Shown here: piece after piece, positions 54,644 through 64,000 of the stretch | How positions within the stretch are numbered: the stretch's first letter is position 1 | Layout: the number at the start of each line of letters is the position of its first letter | Assembly (NCBI RefSeq): GCF_016508255.1 | Contig: NZ_JADVKT010000005.1 | Coordinates: 216,644 to 280,643 of the forward strand | Source: Acinetobacter calcoaceticus | GTDB lineage: Bacteria > Pseudomonadota > Gammaproteobacteria > Pseudomonadales > Moraxellaceae | Length of the DNA: 64,000 nucleotides | Direction: 5' to 3' | Made by a program: the position numbers and the translations under genes | Notes under the pieces: model-generated | What the model was told of the DNA's origin: nothing | Databases searched by the model: none | The model's input: the letters and a program-made list of their open reading frames with translations, nothing else

Positions 54644-56002
54644 TTAGAGTGATTTTTTGAATCTTAAAAATTTATATAGTCCCAGCATTAAAGTAATCCA
54701 TATTGGAATTAAAATCACCGATTTTTCAAAGCCTTGAGTCCACATAATATATAAAATCATGCCAATGAAAATCAAAACGACATAGTTACTCAAAGGTGAG
54801 AATAGTGCTGGGAATTTGGCAACTTTACCTGCGAGTTTCATCGCACGTTTAAATTTCAAATGGGTAAAGCTAATAATTGCCCAGTTTAAAACCAACGCTG
54901 CAACAGCCATATACATGAGATAGCTTAAAGCTTCTTCTGGTATGAAATAGTTGAGTAATACACAACCAAAAATCAGAATAGAAGAGAAGATCACAGCAGG
55001 TTTAGGTACACCTTGTTCGCTGAGTTTTGCAAAAACTTTAGGTGCATTCCCTTGTACTGCCAGCCCATAAAGCATGCGGCTGTTGGCATACATACCGCTG
55101 TTATAGACAGAAAGTGCAGCAGTTAAAATAATAAAGTTCAGTAAATGAGCTGCCCAACCAATACCAAGCTGACTAAAAATCATTACAAAGGGGCTTTTAT
55201 CTAAACCACCTAAGTCAAGTTGATTCCATGGAATGAGTGACATAATAATCGCAAGGGAAGCGACATAAAAAATCAAAATCCGAAAAATGACTTGGTTAAT
55301 GGCTTGTGGAATACTTTTTTCAGGATTTTCAGCTTCAGCGGCGGTCATACCAATAAGTTCAATACCACCAAATGCAAACATTAAGAAAGCGAGCATATAA
55401 AACAAACCCGAAAACCCATGAGGGAAAAATCCGCCATGCTGCCATAGGTTTGAAAAGCTAGCTGTAGAGTCGCTACCCGCTGTAAGCAATAAATATAAGC
55501 CAAACACAATCATTGAAATGACAGCAACGACTTTAATAATGGCTAACCAAAATTCAGATTCACCATAAAATTTAACGTTGCCTAAGTTCAAACAAGTAAC
55601 CAAAACAAAGAAAAATAATGCTGATATCCATGCAGGAATATGCGGCCACCAGTAATGCACATATTTGGCAACGGCCGTTAGTTCAGTCATCGCTACTAAA
55701 ATATATACAACCCAATAATTCCAGCCCGATAAAAAACCAGGGAATCTTCCCCAATATTTTTGTGCAAAGTAACTGAAAGAACCTACTACAGGTTCTTCTA
55801 CAATCATTTCACCCATTTGGCGCATAATTAAAAATGCAACCAAACCCACAATGGCATAACCCAAAATGATTGAAGGACCAGCAGACTGAATGACTTGTGC
55901 AGAGCCTAAAAAAAGTCCTGTGCCCACAGCACCACCCATAGCGATTAACTGGATGTGACGATTTTTAAGTCCACGTTTTAATTGGGAAGTTGAGTTACTC
56001 AA
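54644..56002 (-). CDS. APC-family amino acid permease (GabP/AroP type)
   Basis: A 452-residue proton symporter with 12 predicted transmembrane helices. It opens LKRGLKNRHIQLIAMGGAVGTGLFLGSA, the amino acid transporter signature, and continues ...GPSIILGYAIVGLVAFLIMRQMGEM. Closest look is GabP/AnsP/ProY. With the oxidase and aldehyde dehydrogenase upstream in the same direction, GABA or an amine-derived amino acid is a likely substrate. There is a gap of about 145 bases to the oxidase gene, so it may have its own promoter. Confidence 0.85.
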   Translation of the reverse strand: MSNSTSQLKRGLKNRHIQLIAMGGAVGTGLFLGSAQVIQSAGPSIILGYAIVGLVAFLIMRQMGEMIVEEPVVGSFSYFAQKYWGRFPGFLSGWNYWVVYILVAMTELTAVAKYVHYWWPHIPAWISALFFFVLVTCLNLGNVKFYGESEFWLAIIKVVAVISMIVFGLYLLLTAGSDSTASFSNLWQHGGFFPHGFSGLFYMLAFLMFAFGGIELIGMTAAEAENPEKSIPQAINQVIFRILIFYVASLAIIMSLIPWNQLDLGGLDKSPFVMIFSQLGIGWAAHLLNFIILTAALSVYNSGMYANSRMLYGLAVQGNAPKVFAKLSEQGVPKPAVIFSSILIFGCVLLNYFIPEEALSYLMYMAVAALVLNWAIISFTHLKFKRAMKLAGKVAKFPALFSPLSNYVVLIFIGMILYIMWTQGFEKSVILIPIWITLMLGLYKFLRFKKSL

Positions 56003-56148
56003 AATACTATGCGCTGTCTAAAAAAGCCGACGCTATTGTAATGGATTGGCTAGGGATAACCTAGTTTGAAAAGTAAGATTGCGCTTATATAAAAAGATTC
56101 GCACAAACCTGTACGAATCCTTCGAGAGAAAAAATGACGTTTCTATAA

Positions 56149-57594
56149 TTAGAAAGATACCATTTTGCCTGGGTTGATCATTGCTCCAATGCCATACATG
56201 CTTTTAGCGAGTGGAATGACAACAGGGGCAAGTGTGCGTCCAAACATAATATTTTGATGGTCAATTTTATATAGCATTTCAAAATCATTAGATTGCCCAA
56301 CAAAATCATCTGCAATGGCTTTACCAATACGAACTGTCTGTGCAACGCCGTGACCGCTCCAACCGTGAACAGCGTAAATTGGGAATTTATCGCCAAACTT
56401 ACGGCTATCGACTGCGCCATTTACAGTTAAATCAGTCGTTCCACTCCACACAAAATCCATTTCTAGATTTTTAATTTGCGGAAAAACTGTATTAATTCGA
56501 TGCTCTAGATAATTTAAGGTTTTCTCTGGTCCCCAACATGTTCCAGTGCCTTGGCCACCAAACAGTAGTCGGTTATCAAACACAGGGCGATAGTAATCAA
56601 TCTGGAACTGAGTGTCGTAAACTGGATGCCCAAATGGCAGCAGCTCTTTCGTATCCAGTTCTAAAGGAGCGGTCGTCGCGACATAGGTATAAAACGGAAT
56701 GGTGGTTTGCTTTTGCTCAGATAAAAGTTTAAACGAAGCATGATGAACGGCTAAAACCACAGATTTTTTAGCTTTCACGACAGCATTGGCAGTTTGAACA
56801 TAAATACCATCTGCTTTTTCTTCTATTGAAAGGACTTCTGTTTGCTCATAAACAGAACCGCCATTTTGGCAAAATCCATAAATTAAACCACGGTTTAAAG
56901 CTAAAGGATGGATTTGTCCGCCTAATTCATCAATTAAACCGCCTGTATAATAATCAGACTTAATATAGTCCATAAGTTCATGTTTACCCACAATGCGGGT
57001 ATGGTCTTCACCTAAATATTTTCGCGCATCGGCGCCTTGTGTTAAGCCAACCAAATGTCCTTCATGAACGGCGGCGGTAATGTGACCATGTTTTCGGTCA
57101 AAATTGAGCTGGTATTTTTCCGAGATGTTGTCAATAAGCTGCATGGCTTCAGTAGAGGTAAAATGCCACAGTTTTTTGGCATCTTCATAACTGAGTCGGT
57201 CGGCCATTTCTTGAGCTTCCCAGCGTGCCAAACCAGGGGTAAGTTGCCCGCCATTTCTGCCAGAAGCTGCACTACCAACGCGATTTTTTTCTAATATGAC
57301 GGTATCTACGCCTTGTTCAGCTAAATGTAAGGCTGTAGATGAACCTAATAAACCGCCGCCAATAACTACAACATCACATTCAATGTCAGCCTTTAAGTTG
57401 TCAAATGTATGCCAGTCATTGAGTGAACTTTCATAGTAGTTCGCTGGATTATCTATAGACGCATCTTCATTTGTTGTATTTTTAAATTGCGCATGTTTTG
57501 GATTTAACCAGCTCCACTCTTTACCCATTTGAAGAGATTTGCTTGGTTTATATTCCACATCTTTTAAAAGCTGAGGTTTAGAAATAATGTTCAT
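56149..57594 (-). CDS. FAD-dependent amine oxidoreductase (PuuB/DAO type)
   Basis: A 481-residue DAO-family flavoprotein. The FAD motif is DVVVIGGGLLGSSTALHLAEQGVDTVILEKNRVGSAASGRNGGQLTPG (about residues 74-121), typical of gamma-glutamylputrescine oxidase and relatives. The C-terminal VHGWSGHGVAQTVRIGKAIAD closes the FAD site. It would oxidise an amine (for example gamma-glutamylputrescine or a similar substrate) to an aldehyde, feeding the aldehyde dehydrogenase at 61488-62921. The N-terminal about 60 residues are a family extension. Confidence 0.85.
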   Translation of the reverse strand: MNIISKPQLLKDVEYKPSKSLQMGKEWSWLNPKHAQFKNTTNEDASIDNPANYYESSLNDWHTFDNLKADIECDVVVIGGGLLGSSTALHLAEQGVDTVILEKNRVGSAASGRNGGQLTPGLARWEAQEMADRLSYEDAKKLWHFTSTEAMQLIDNISEKYQLNFDRKHGHITAAVHEGHLVGLTQGADARKYLGEDHTRIVGKHELMDYIKSDYYTGGLIDELGGQIHPLALNRGLIYGFCQNGGSVYEQTEVLSIEEKADGIYVQTANAVVKAKKSVVLAVHHASFKLLSEQKQTTIPFYTYVATTAPLELDTKELLPFGHPVYDTQFQIDYYRPVFDNRLLFGGQGTGTCWGPEKTLNYLEHRINTVFPQIKNLEMDFVWSGTTDLTVNGAVDSRKFGDKFPIYAVHGWSGHGVAQTVRIGKAIADDFVGQSNDFEMLYKIDHQNIMFGRTLAPVVIPLAKSMYGIGAMINPGKMVSF

Positions 57595-57612
57595 GTTTGA
57601 GTTCCTTAAAAA

Positions 57613-58944
57613 TTAATAAGCATTACTAATCGCAATACTTTGTTTTTTAATCGTTTTATAGATAAATAAAAGAATGCCTAAAGATAACCAGAAACATCCG
57701 AAAGTGAGTGAAGATGAATCGAGGTTAAGCCAGAGGCAAATAATGCTGATGACTGATAAAAGCGGTAAAAAGAGATTTAAAAATTTGTTTTTAAATCCGA
57801 GGCGTTGTTTATCTTTAATATAAAACTTCATGAAAACTGAGAAATTAACAGCGGTAAAAGCCACTAGAGCACCAAAGCTGATGAGGCTTACGACTTGTGC
57901 TAAGTCTAGAAAAACGGCGGACATCGAAATAAGACCAACAAATAAAACCGAAAAAAATGGTGTACCTAAAGAGATATGAATTGTCCCAAAATACTTTTTG
58001 GGAAAAATATTGTCGGAGCCCATTATATACAGTAAACGTGAAGCACTGGCATGTGAGGCAAGACCTGAGGCGACAGTGTTCATAATTTGCCCGCATAAGA
58101 ACACGGATTGAAAAAAAGCACCGCCGACATAAAGCACAATTTCAGGAAGTGCTTCTGACGGATGGTGAAAGCGAAGATTATTTGGAAAATAAAGCTGAAT
58201 AAACCAAGCGGCTGTAAAGAAAATGAACCCGCCAGCAAGAGTTGTTAACATGACTGCGCGAGGAATATTCTTAGTGGGTTGTTTCGTTTCATTTGAAAGT
58301 GTAGTGACCGCATCAAAACCTAGAAATGAAAAGCATAAAACTGAGGCGCCAGCTACAAGTGGCAAGATGGATTGGTGCTCATGCCAGAGTGGAGCCAAAG
58401 TAAGTACATGCTCATAACCTTGAGTCGAACCAATACCCCGAATCACTAAATAAACAAAAATGATCATGAGTATGATGGGGGCAAACACAAACAGTAGGCT
58501 TAAGTTGGCAAGTAAGCGAATGCGGAAACAGTTGACTAACGTGATGAGGCCAGCCGACACCATGACCCAAAACCAATAAGGCAGACTTGGAATGAGGGCA
58601 GTGAGATAAATTGCGGCAAGCAAAACATTGATGAGGGGTAATAACAGATAGTCGAGTAGGGAACACCAACCGACAAAAAAACCACTTTTAGGACCGAGGC
58701 TTTCGGCAGTGTAACTATATGCTGAGCCTGATTTTTCTGAATTCCGGCTAAATCTTGCGTAGCTCCATGCAGTGAGGAGCATGGCGCCAAGTGCGAGTAA
58801 ATATGCGAGTGGCACATGGCCATTGGTAATTCCAGAGACAATTCCAAAGGTGTCAAATACAGTCATTGGCGTCATATAGGCAATACCAATGATTGTGACT
58901 TGCCAAAGGGACAATTTTTTTAAGGAAGACGTTTTATTTTCCAT
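57613..58944 (-). CDS. APC-family permease (PuuP-like)
   Basis: A 443-residue permease with about 12 transmembrane helices. It begins LKKLSLWQVTIIGIAYMTPMTVFDTFGIVSGITNGHVPLAYLLALGAMLLTAWSY, the start seen in putrescine importer PuuP-type proteins. It lies 18 bases before the oxidase gene and is surely cotranscribed with it, so its cargo is probably the oxidase substrate. The polyamine assignment is inference. Confidence 0.82.
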   Translation of the reverse strand: MENKTSSLKKLSLWQVTIIGIAYMTPMTVFDTFGIVSGITNGHVPLAYLLALGAMLLTAWSYARFSRNSEKSGSAYSYTAESLGPKSGFFVGWCSLLDYLLLPLINVLLAAIYLTALIPSLPYWFWVMVSAGLITLVNCFRIRLLANLSLLFVFAPIILMIIFVYLVIRGIGSTQGYEHVLTLAPLWHEHQSILPLVAGASVLCFSFLGFDAVTTLSNETKQPTKNIPRAVMLTTLAGGFIFFTAAWFIQLYFPNNLRFHHPSEALPEIVLYVGGAFFQSVFLCGQIMNTVASGLASHASASRLLYIMGSDNIFPKKYFGTIHISLGTPFFSVLFVGLISMSAVFLDLAQVVSLISFGALVAFTAVNFSVFMKFYIKDKQRLGFKNKFLNLFLPLLSVISIICLWLNLDSSSLTFGCFWLSLGILLFIYKTIKKQSIAISNAY

Positions 58945-59140
58945 GTCATTTCAACCTAAAATTTTGTTGTTCTGCTTTTCATCCAGAAAGGCGATGCTAT
59001 TTTTGGGCCAAAAGTTCCCCAAGACCTGAATAAACGAGTCTGTTTGAAGGAATTTTGAACAAAACTAGGCGCTTAAAGTGCTATTTCGCCTTGGTGGCAC
59101 ACTAAAAGTAAAGTTACTTACTCATGCTGTTTATTTCACT

Positions 59141-59848
59141 TTAGAGAACGACCAATTGAAACGACTGGCACGGACGTGAAGTAAATTGTTGAGCAGTCTG
59201 TTCCTTAAATAAGGTCCCTGTTCTGATGGTGACGTCATTTGAAGTAATGACTCGAGAGGAATCGTTGAGTACAACGGCTTTTTGTTTAATGTTTTTCAGC
59301 TTAGGCATTAACAGCTTTTCTAGTGCCGAAACTAAAATATCTGTGGCAATCACACCAATAAATTGATCACGAATCATGACTGGATGAGCAAGGGTGATGG
59401 TGTAAGCACCATTACAAATATAGTCAACATAAGGGCCATGTATGCATGGGCTTTTATTTTGAGCGGGTTTGTGGAACCACTCAAATGAGCGAAAATCTAA
59501 AAAACGTTGTGCATTTTGGTAGTTTTCAAGCTTTGCTTGCTGTAACTGGTCTTCTTTTTTATACCACCATTCAAGTGTCCAATAATCTTGTTCATCTTGC
59601 GTTGCTGGACTATAACTTGCGAAGCCTATTCCTTGACTGTAATGGCTTTCATTTAGTGCATTTTTAATTTCTTTTTGCAAAGCTGCACGTTCTGAACCTG
59701 AAAGCTTAATATCTTTAGTCTTTTCAGGTTCATGTTTAGAGAGAATTTTGCTCGCTTTAGCTGCCAGTTTTTCTGTAATGGCTGTCGTTTCCTCAACCAC
59801 CGTCTTTAACAAATTTTGAAGCTCTTCTATATCTAGATGTTGGGTCAT
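59141..59848 (-). CDS. Soluble Cache/PDC-domain sensor protein
   Basis: A 235-residue protein with a helical N-terminus (EELQNLLKTVVEETTAITEKLAAKASKILSK) and a PDC/Cache ligand-binding domain: WTLEWWYKKEDQLQQ, then SPCIHGPYVDYICNGAYTITLAHPVMIRDQFIGVIATDI, with the usual GPYxD and VxAxDI motifs. There is no signal peptide, membrane segment or output domain, unlike most Cache proteins. It sits between a GntR regulator and the permease, so it may sense the pathway amine and act through a partner. Confidence 0.75.
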   Translation of the reverse strand: MTQHLDIEELQNLLKTVVEETTAITEKLAAKASKILSKHEPEKTKDIKLSGSERAALQKEIKNALNESHYSQGIGFASYSPATQDEQDYWTLEWWYKKEDQLQQAKLENYQNAQRFLDFRSFEWFHKPAQNKSPCIHGPYVDYICNGAYTITLAHPVMIRDQFIGVIATDILVSALEKLLMPKLKNIKQKAVVLNDSSRVITSNDVTIRTGTLFKEQTAQQFTSRPCQSFQLVVL

Positions 59849-59913
59849 TCCTATAACTCCTAAAATTCCATATTTCTAACTCGATATTTTATAAGTGCTC
59901 TGATTTATTATTT

Positions 59914-60633
59914 TTATTCGCTAGATAACTTATATCGAAGCATTTGATCCGTTAGCATCGAAACAATTTTTCTTGCTTGTGTAACAGCTTCATCTTCGTT
60001 GCTTTGAACGAATGATGAAAAAAGTTGGTGGTATTGATTGACGATCTGTTGATGAAAATCATTATCTTGATAAAGTACTGCAATGAGTGGTGCCCATTCC
60101 GCTTGTATCGTTAATTCCTGATTTGCCAGTCGCGCAGATTGTGCAAAAGAGGTGAGGGTTAACAAACAGCGTAAATCAAGTTGAGCACGCGTGTCGGCTT
60201 CAACTGCTTGTTCAAATTGTTCGATCAGTTCTTTGATTTTGTTAAGTTCGTATTCAGTGGTTCTTTGAGCCGCCAAATACGCACTATGGCTTAAAATTGC
60301 ACTATGAAACTCACCTAGATCAGCCAGATATTCATTAGAAGCTTGACGCAAGGGATGTTTGTTTAAGAGTAAGTCCGAAGGCAATTCACAAACAAAACTT
60401 CCGCCGTTTCGCCCGCGCTTTGTATCAATAAGACCTTTTACGCGTAAAGTATTGAGAGCTTCACGAACGGTAATGGGTGACACACCCATTAAGCGAGCTA
60501 AATCCGCCTCGTTAGGGAGTTGTTCATTGCTTTTGAGCAATCCAGAGATAATTGCATTTTCCAAGCGTTCTACAACTTGTTCCGATCGAGTTGCCTGAGC
60601 GATAGGTGCAAAAATTATCGTATATGCTGACAT
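59914..60633 (-). CDS. GntR-family regulator (FadR subfamily)
   Basis: A 239-residue GntR regulator: winged helix at the N-terminus (RLENAIISGLLKSNEQLPNEADLARLMGVSPITVREALNTLRVKGLIDTKRGRNGGSFV), then the helical FCD ligand domain (about residues 95-225). It lies inside the catabolic cluster and is the likely local regulator of the oxidase/permease/dehydrogenase genes. The effector is unknown. Confidence 0.88.
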   Translation of the reverse strand: MSAYTIIFAPIAQATRSEQVVERLENAIISGLLKSNEQLPNEADLARLMGVSPITVREALNTLRVKGLIDTKRGRNGGSFVCELPSDLLLNKHPLRQASNEYLADLGEFHSAILSHSAYLAAQRTTEYELNKIKELIEQFEQAVEADTRAQLDLRCLLTLTSFAQSARLANQELTIQAEWAPLIAVLYQDNDFHQQIVNQYHQLFSSFVQSNEDEAVTQARKIVSMLTDQMLRYKLSSE

Positions 60634-60691
60634 GGCGAATTCTCTAAAAGCTAAGTCAGAGACTTAGCTTAATGAAGCGGATAAATAATAA

Positions 60692-61462
60692 TTAAAACAC
60701 GCCATAACGATGGACTGCCTGTTCATCTTCAGGCACAGCTGGTATTGCATCCCAAAGTTCAACAATTTTGCCGTTATCTACACGCCAGAGTTCAAAATAG
60801 GCATGTCGATTTCCAGCAATACTTCCTTCGGAATGTGTCAACACAAATTGACCATCAGCAATGGAGCGATGAGTTTTGGAGTATACCAAACCTTGTCCTT
60901 CATTACGGATATTGTTCAAAAAATCAATCACTGCCTTAACACCATCTCCAATGTCAGGGCTATGCTGAATGAACTGATCGCCATGGGTGTATTCTTCAAA
61001 TGCTTCGTAATTTCCATCAATTAATGACTTCTTAAAGAAAGAAGTCACAATCTCACGATTTTCCTCTGAATCATGATGCGTCACGATTTCGGTTGGACCA
61101 TCTAATTGTGTTCTACCGCTCACATTTGGCGCTGCTTCTGCAACAAGACCATCCCAATGTTCTACAATTTTTCCATCTTTAATACGGTAAATATCAAAGC
61201 CCACTAATGGGTTTTCATCTAAGCCTTGAAAACGTCCATGAATTGCAACCAAGTCGCCATCTGCCAATACGCGCACGGCTTCATGTTGCATTTCGGGACA
61301 TTCTTCTACCAGTTGGCGAAGGCCTGAAATACCATTTGCAACCAACGGTGAATGTTCTATAAAGTCTTCCGAAAAATAACGATCCAGAGCAGTGGTGTCG
61401 TGTAAATTAAATAACTCGTGGTGCGCTTTACTCACAAAGTCTTTCATTTCTTGTTTATTCAT
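60692..61462 (-). CDS. Double SnoaL/NTF2-like domain protein
   Basis: A 256-residue protein made of two related SnoaL-like units: residues about 1-120 (HELFNLHDTTALDRYFSEDFIEHSPLVANGISGLRQL) and about 130-256 (FKKSLIDGNYEAFEEYTHGDQFIQHSPDIGDGVKAVIDF), each with the Y-x-x-x-x-F/Q-I-x-HSP helix-strand pattern and ending in IVEHWD / IVELWD. The fold binds small hydrophobic ligands; some members are isomerases or hydratases. It lies 25 bases after the aldehyde dehydrogenase gene and is cotranscribed. Reaction unknown. Confidence 0.8.
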   Translation of the reverse strand: MNKQEMKDFVSKAHHELFNLHDTTALDRYFSEDFIEHSPLVANGISGLRQLVEECPEMQHEAVRVLADGDLVAIHGRFQGLDENPLVGFDIYRIKDGKIVEHWDGLVAEAAPNVSGRTQLDGPTEIVTHHDSEENREIVTSFFKKSLIDGNYEAFEEYTHGDQFIQHSPDIGDGVKAVIDFLNNIRNEGQGLVYSKTHRSIADGQFVLTHSEGSIAGNRHAYFELWRVDNGKIVELWDAIPAVPEDEQAVHRYGVF

Positions 61463-61487
61463 TTTGAACTCCTTTCAAATTTCTTTT

Positions 61488-62921
61488 TTATTCTTCATTT
61501 GAACTCATTACATGCTTAACACGGGTATATTCTTCAAAACCATAGCCTGATAAATCTTTACCATAACCTGATTTTTTGAAGCCGCCGTGTGGCATTTCTG
61601 CGGTGAGCGGAATATGGGTATTAATCCAAACTGTACCGAAGTCGAGTTCACGAGACAGGCGAGTTGCACGCGCATGGTCTTTGGTCCAAATACTCGAAGC
61701 TAAGCCGTATTCAATATCGTTGGCTTTTTCAATTGCATCATTTTCATCTGTAAATTTTTGAACAGTAATTACAGGTCCGAAAATTTCATTTTGAATTGCT
61801 TCGTCGTGTTGTTTTAAGCCACTAATGATCGTCGGTTCAAAATAGAAGCCCGGACGGTCCGCTTGTTTTCCACCTGTTTCAACTTTGGCATGAGCAGGTA
61901 AGTTGTCGATAAATGCTTTAACATTCTTTAATTGATTGGCATTGTTGAGTGGACCATAAAGTGCATCTTGATCATCTGGCTCACCAAAACGTGTATTTTT
62001 TGCAGCTTCAATTAATTTAGCTAAAAATTCATCGTGAACGGCTTCAGCCACAATCACACGTGTTGCAGCAGTACAGTCTTGTCCTGCGTTGAAATAGCCT
62101 GTTAAAGCAATCATTTCAACCGCTTTATCGATATCGGCATCTTCAAAAACGACCACAGGTGCTTTACCGCCAAGCTCTAGGTGTGCTTTGGCTAAATTTG
62201 CTGCGGCAGAAGCGGCAACTTGTAAGCCTGCACGGACTGAACCCGTAATAGAAACTAACGCAGGTGTTTTATGCGATACAACTTTTGAACCGACCTGAGC
62301 TTGTCCTAACACCACGTTAAATGCACCTTTAGGGAAAAATGGCGCAGCAATTTCTGCAAGTAAAAGCGTACTTTCTGGTGTTGTGTCACTTGGTTTTAGT
62401 ACCACAGTGTTACCAGCAGCCAGAGCAGGAGCAATTTTCCAGACAGCCATCATGAGTGGATAGTTCCAAGGTGTTACTTGACCCACAACACCAACTGGTT
62501 CTCTGCGAATAGAAGATGTTAAACCTTCTAAATATTCACCTGAAGCTGTGCCATTGAGTAAACGGGCAGCGCCTGCAAAGAAGCGAACTTGATCTGCCGA
62601 TGCACCCACTTCTTCAGATGCGATTAAGTGTTTTAACTGACCCGTATTACGGCTTTGAGCTTCAATCAAACGTTCAGCATTTGCTTCAATTGCATCTGCC
62701 AAATTAAGTAATGCTTTTTGACGAGTTGAAGGTGTGCTGCGTCCCCAAATTTTAAATGCTTCTTTTGCAGCCGCATAAGCTGCGTCTACTTCAGCTTCAG
62801 TTGCATTCGGTGATTGTGCATAAACTTCACCAGTCACCGGACTTACCAAGTCGAAATAATCATTTCCTTTGCTAGCAACATATTCGCCGTTAATAAAGTG
62901 TTTGAGTTGAGTTTTAGCCAT
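61488..62921 (-). CDS. NAD(P)-dependent aldehyde dehydrogenase (aminobutyraldehyde type)
   Basis: A 477-residue ALDH. The cofactor motif is VLKPSDTTPESTLLLAEI, then a G-x-x-x-x-G region (SITGSVRAGLQVAASAA), catalytic Glu in LELGGKAPVVV and catalytic Cys in YFNAGQDCTAATRV (about residue 280). Similarity in pattern is highest to gamma-aminobutyraldehyde dehydrogenases (PatD/PuuC). With the FAD oxidase and permeases, the set would turn an imported diamine into GABA-like acid. It is the first gene of the minus-strand cluster. Confidence 0.88.
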   Translation of the reverse strand: MAKTQLKHFINGEYVASKGNDYFDLVSPVTGEVYAQSPNATEAEVDAAYAAAKEAFKIWGRSTPSTRQKALLNLADAIEANAERLIEAQSRNTGQLKHLIASEEVGASADQVRFFAGAARLLNGTASGEYLEGLTSSIRREPVGVVGQVTPWNYPLMMAVWKIAPALAAGNTVVLKPSDTTPESTLLLAEIAAPFFPKGAFNVVLGQAQVGSKVVSHKTPALVSITGSVRAGLQVAASAAANLAKAHLELGGKAPVVVFEDADIDKAVEMIALTGYFNAGQDCTAATRVIVAEAVHDEFLAKLIEAAKNTRFGEPDDQDALYGPLNNANQLKNVKAFIDNLPAHAKVETGGKQADRPGFYFEPTIISGLKQHDEAIQNEIFGPVITVQKFTDENDAIEKANDIEYGLASSIWTKDHARATRLSRELDFGTVWINTHIPLTAEMPHGGFKKSGYGKDLSGYGFEEYTRVKHVMSSNEE

Positions 62922-63190
62922 TTTTTATACCTTGTCCTTAGGTTTTTAACATATAACATATAAAACTATATGTATTATGTTTTAATTTTCCTGTCAAATA
63001 CTTTAATGAGGGGAGTGAGCGAAAAAAGTTTCGGTTTGAACAAAATTGGATTTTAAGTTTTTGATTTGATTATTTAAAAAAATTAAAAAATTTAGAGAAT
63101 AATTTTCTAATCGAGAGTAGCTAGATGAGCCAAGTTTCGTCCTTAGCTCATCAATTTTTCGTTCTTATTATTTGAAATTAAAGTGAATCA

Positions 63191-63613
63191 TCAGGTCTTA
63201 TGACTCGCAAGCAAAATGCTAGTTTCACTGTTATAAATACCTGAAATGTTCCTAATTCTTTCTAAAACTTTATCGAAGTTTTCTAATGTATCTGATCGTA
63301 GCTCGACCAGAATGTCCCATTTACCATTGGTTTTATGCAAACATTCAACAGCACTTTCTAGACGTAGTTCTTTAATTACAGATTGTGCTTTGGTGCCTTC
63401 AACCATAATGCTCATCCATGCACGAATTACATTGCGCTCTGCACTGGGTTTAAAACGCACTGTGTAGCCTGTAATGATGCCTGAAGACTCTAAATATTCG
63501 ATTCTTTTTTTAACTGTTGCTCGTGAAACGTGAACTTTTTCGGCTAGCTCGGTAACAGACATTCGTGCGTTATCTTTAAGTAAACCTAAAATAATTTGAT
63601 CAATGTTATCCAT
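63191..63613 (-). CDS. Lrp/AsnC-family regulator
   Basis: A 140-residue Lrp-type regulator from the ATG at 63613; an upstream in-frame ATG would add 33 residues of non-family sequence. The helix-turn-helix is DQIILGLLKDNARMSVTELAEKVHVSRATVKKRIEYLE, and a RAM effector domain follows. It is divergent from astC, so it probably controls arginine catabolism (AST pathway) or the neighbouring amine cluster. Confidence 0.87.
   Translation of the reverse strand: MDNIDQIILGLLKDNARMSVTELAEKVHVSRATVKKRIEYLESSGIITGYTVRFKPSAERNVIRAWMSIMVEGTKAQSVIKELRLESAVECLHKTNGKWDILVELRSDTLENFDKVLERIRNISGIYNSETSILLASHKT

Positions 63614-64000
<387 letters not shown>

Overview
The window is AT-rich bacterial chromosome and reads as Acinetobacter, most likely the A. 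calcoaceticus-baumannii complex. Pointers are the C-terminus of an Ata-like trimeric autotransporter followed by an OmpA-like gene, the fused RNase HI-DnaQ polypeptide, the ygfB-pepP-ubiH-ubiI order, and the long-type argG. Species is inferred from remembered gene content, not from a search.

Core part, 1-41 kb: surface adhesin end; fau; three small exported or membrane genes; 6S RNA; zapA with a coiled-coil partner; the ygfB/pepP/ubiquinone operon; a SutA-like RNA polymerase-binding protein; a CadR/PbrR-type regulator with a cation transporter; argO/argP; rsmI diverging from yraN/dolP; nudC with a ChpA-like helical protein; rnhA-dnaQ; a many-LysM MltD; the yejABEF peptide importer; an Old Yellow Enzyme; a TonB receptor; tRNA-Glu; rnt-pyrC; a diguanylate cyclase; argG; fadH; and tRNA-Ser(UGA).

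Accessory part, 41-54.5 kb: it begins at the 3' end of tRNA-Ser. It holds a truncated membrane-transporter fragment, a cupin-TetR pair with its own operator, about 1.1 kb of decayed DNA, a flavin monooxygenase and a degenerate copy of the tRNA-Ser 3' end. Next come an orphan MetQ lipoprotein and an extremely AT-rich cluster of small orphan genes. Among these are two paralogous proteins, a Hint-domain tail and broken genes, which together look like a graveyard of polymorphic-toxin immunity modules. Then follow an exported ParB-fold lipoprotein, a stretch of strong nested inverted repeats ending in an intrinsic terminator (candidate structured RNA, 51.93-52.39 kb), a TetR regulator and small exported proteins.

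Final part, 54.6-64 kb: an amine/amino-acid catabolic cluster on the minus strand (two APC permeases, a DAO-type FAD oxidase, a soluble Cache sensor, a GntR regulator, a double-SnoaL protein and an aldehyde dehydrogenase). An Lrp-type regulator then diverges from the start of astC, which runs off the window. Oxidase plus aldehyde dehydrogenase would convert an imported amine to an acid.

The points most worth a second look are the structured RNA candidate, the toxin-immunity graveyard, and the tRNA-Ser islet with a decayed attachment-site-like repeat.
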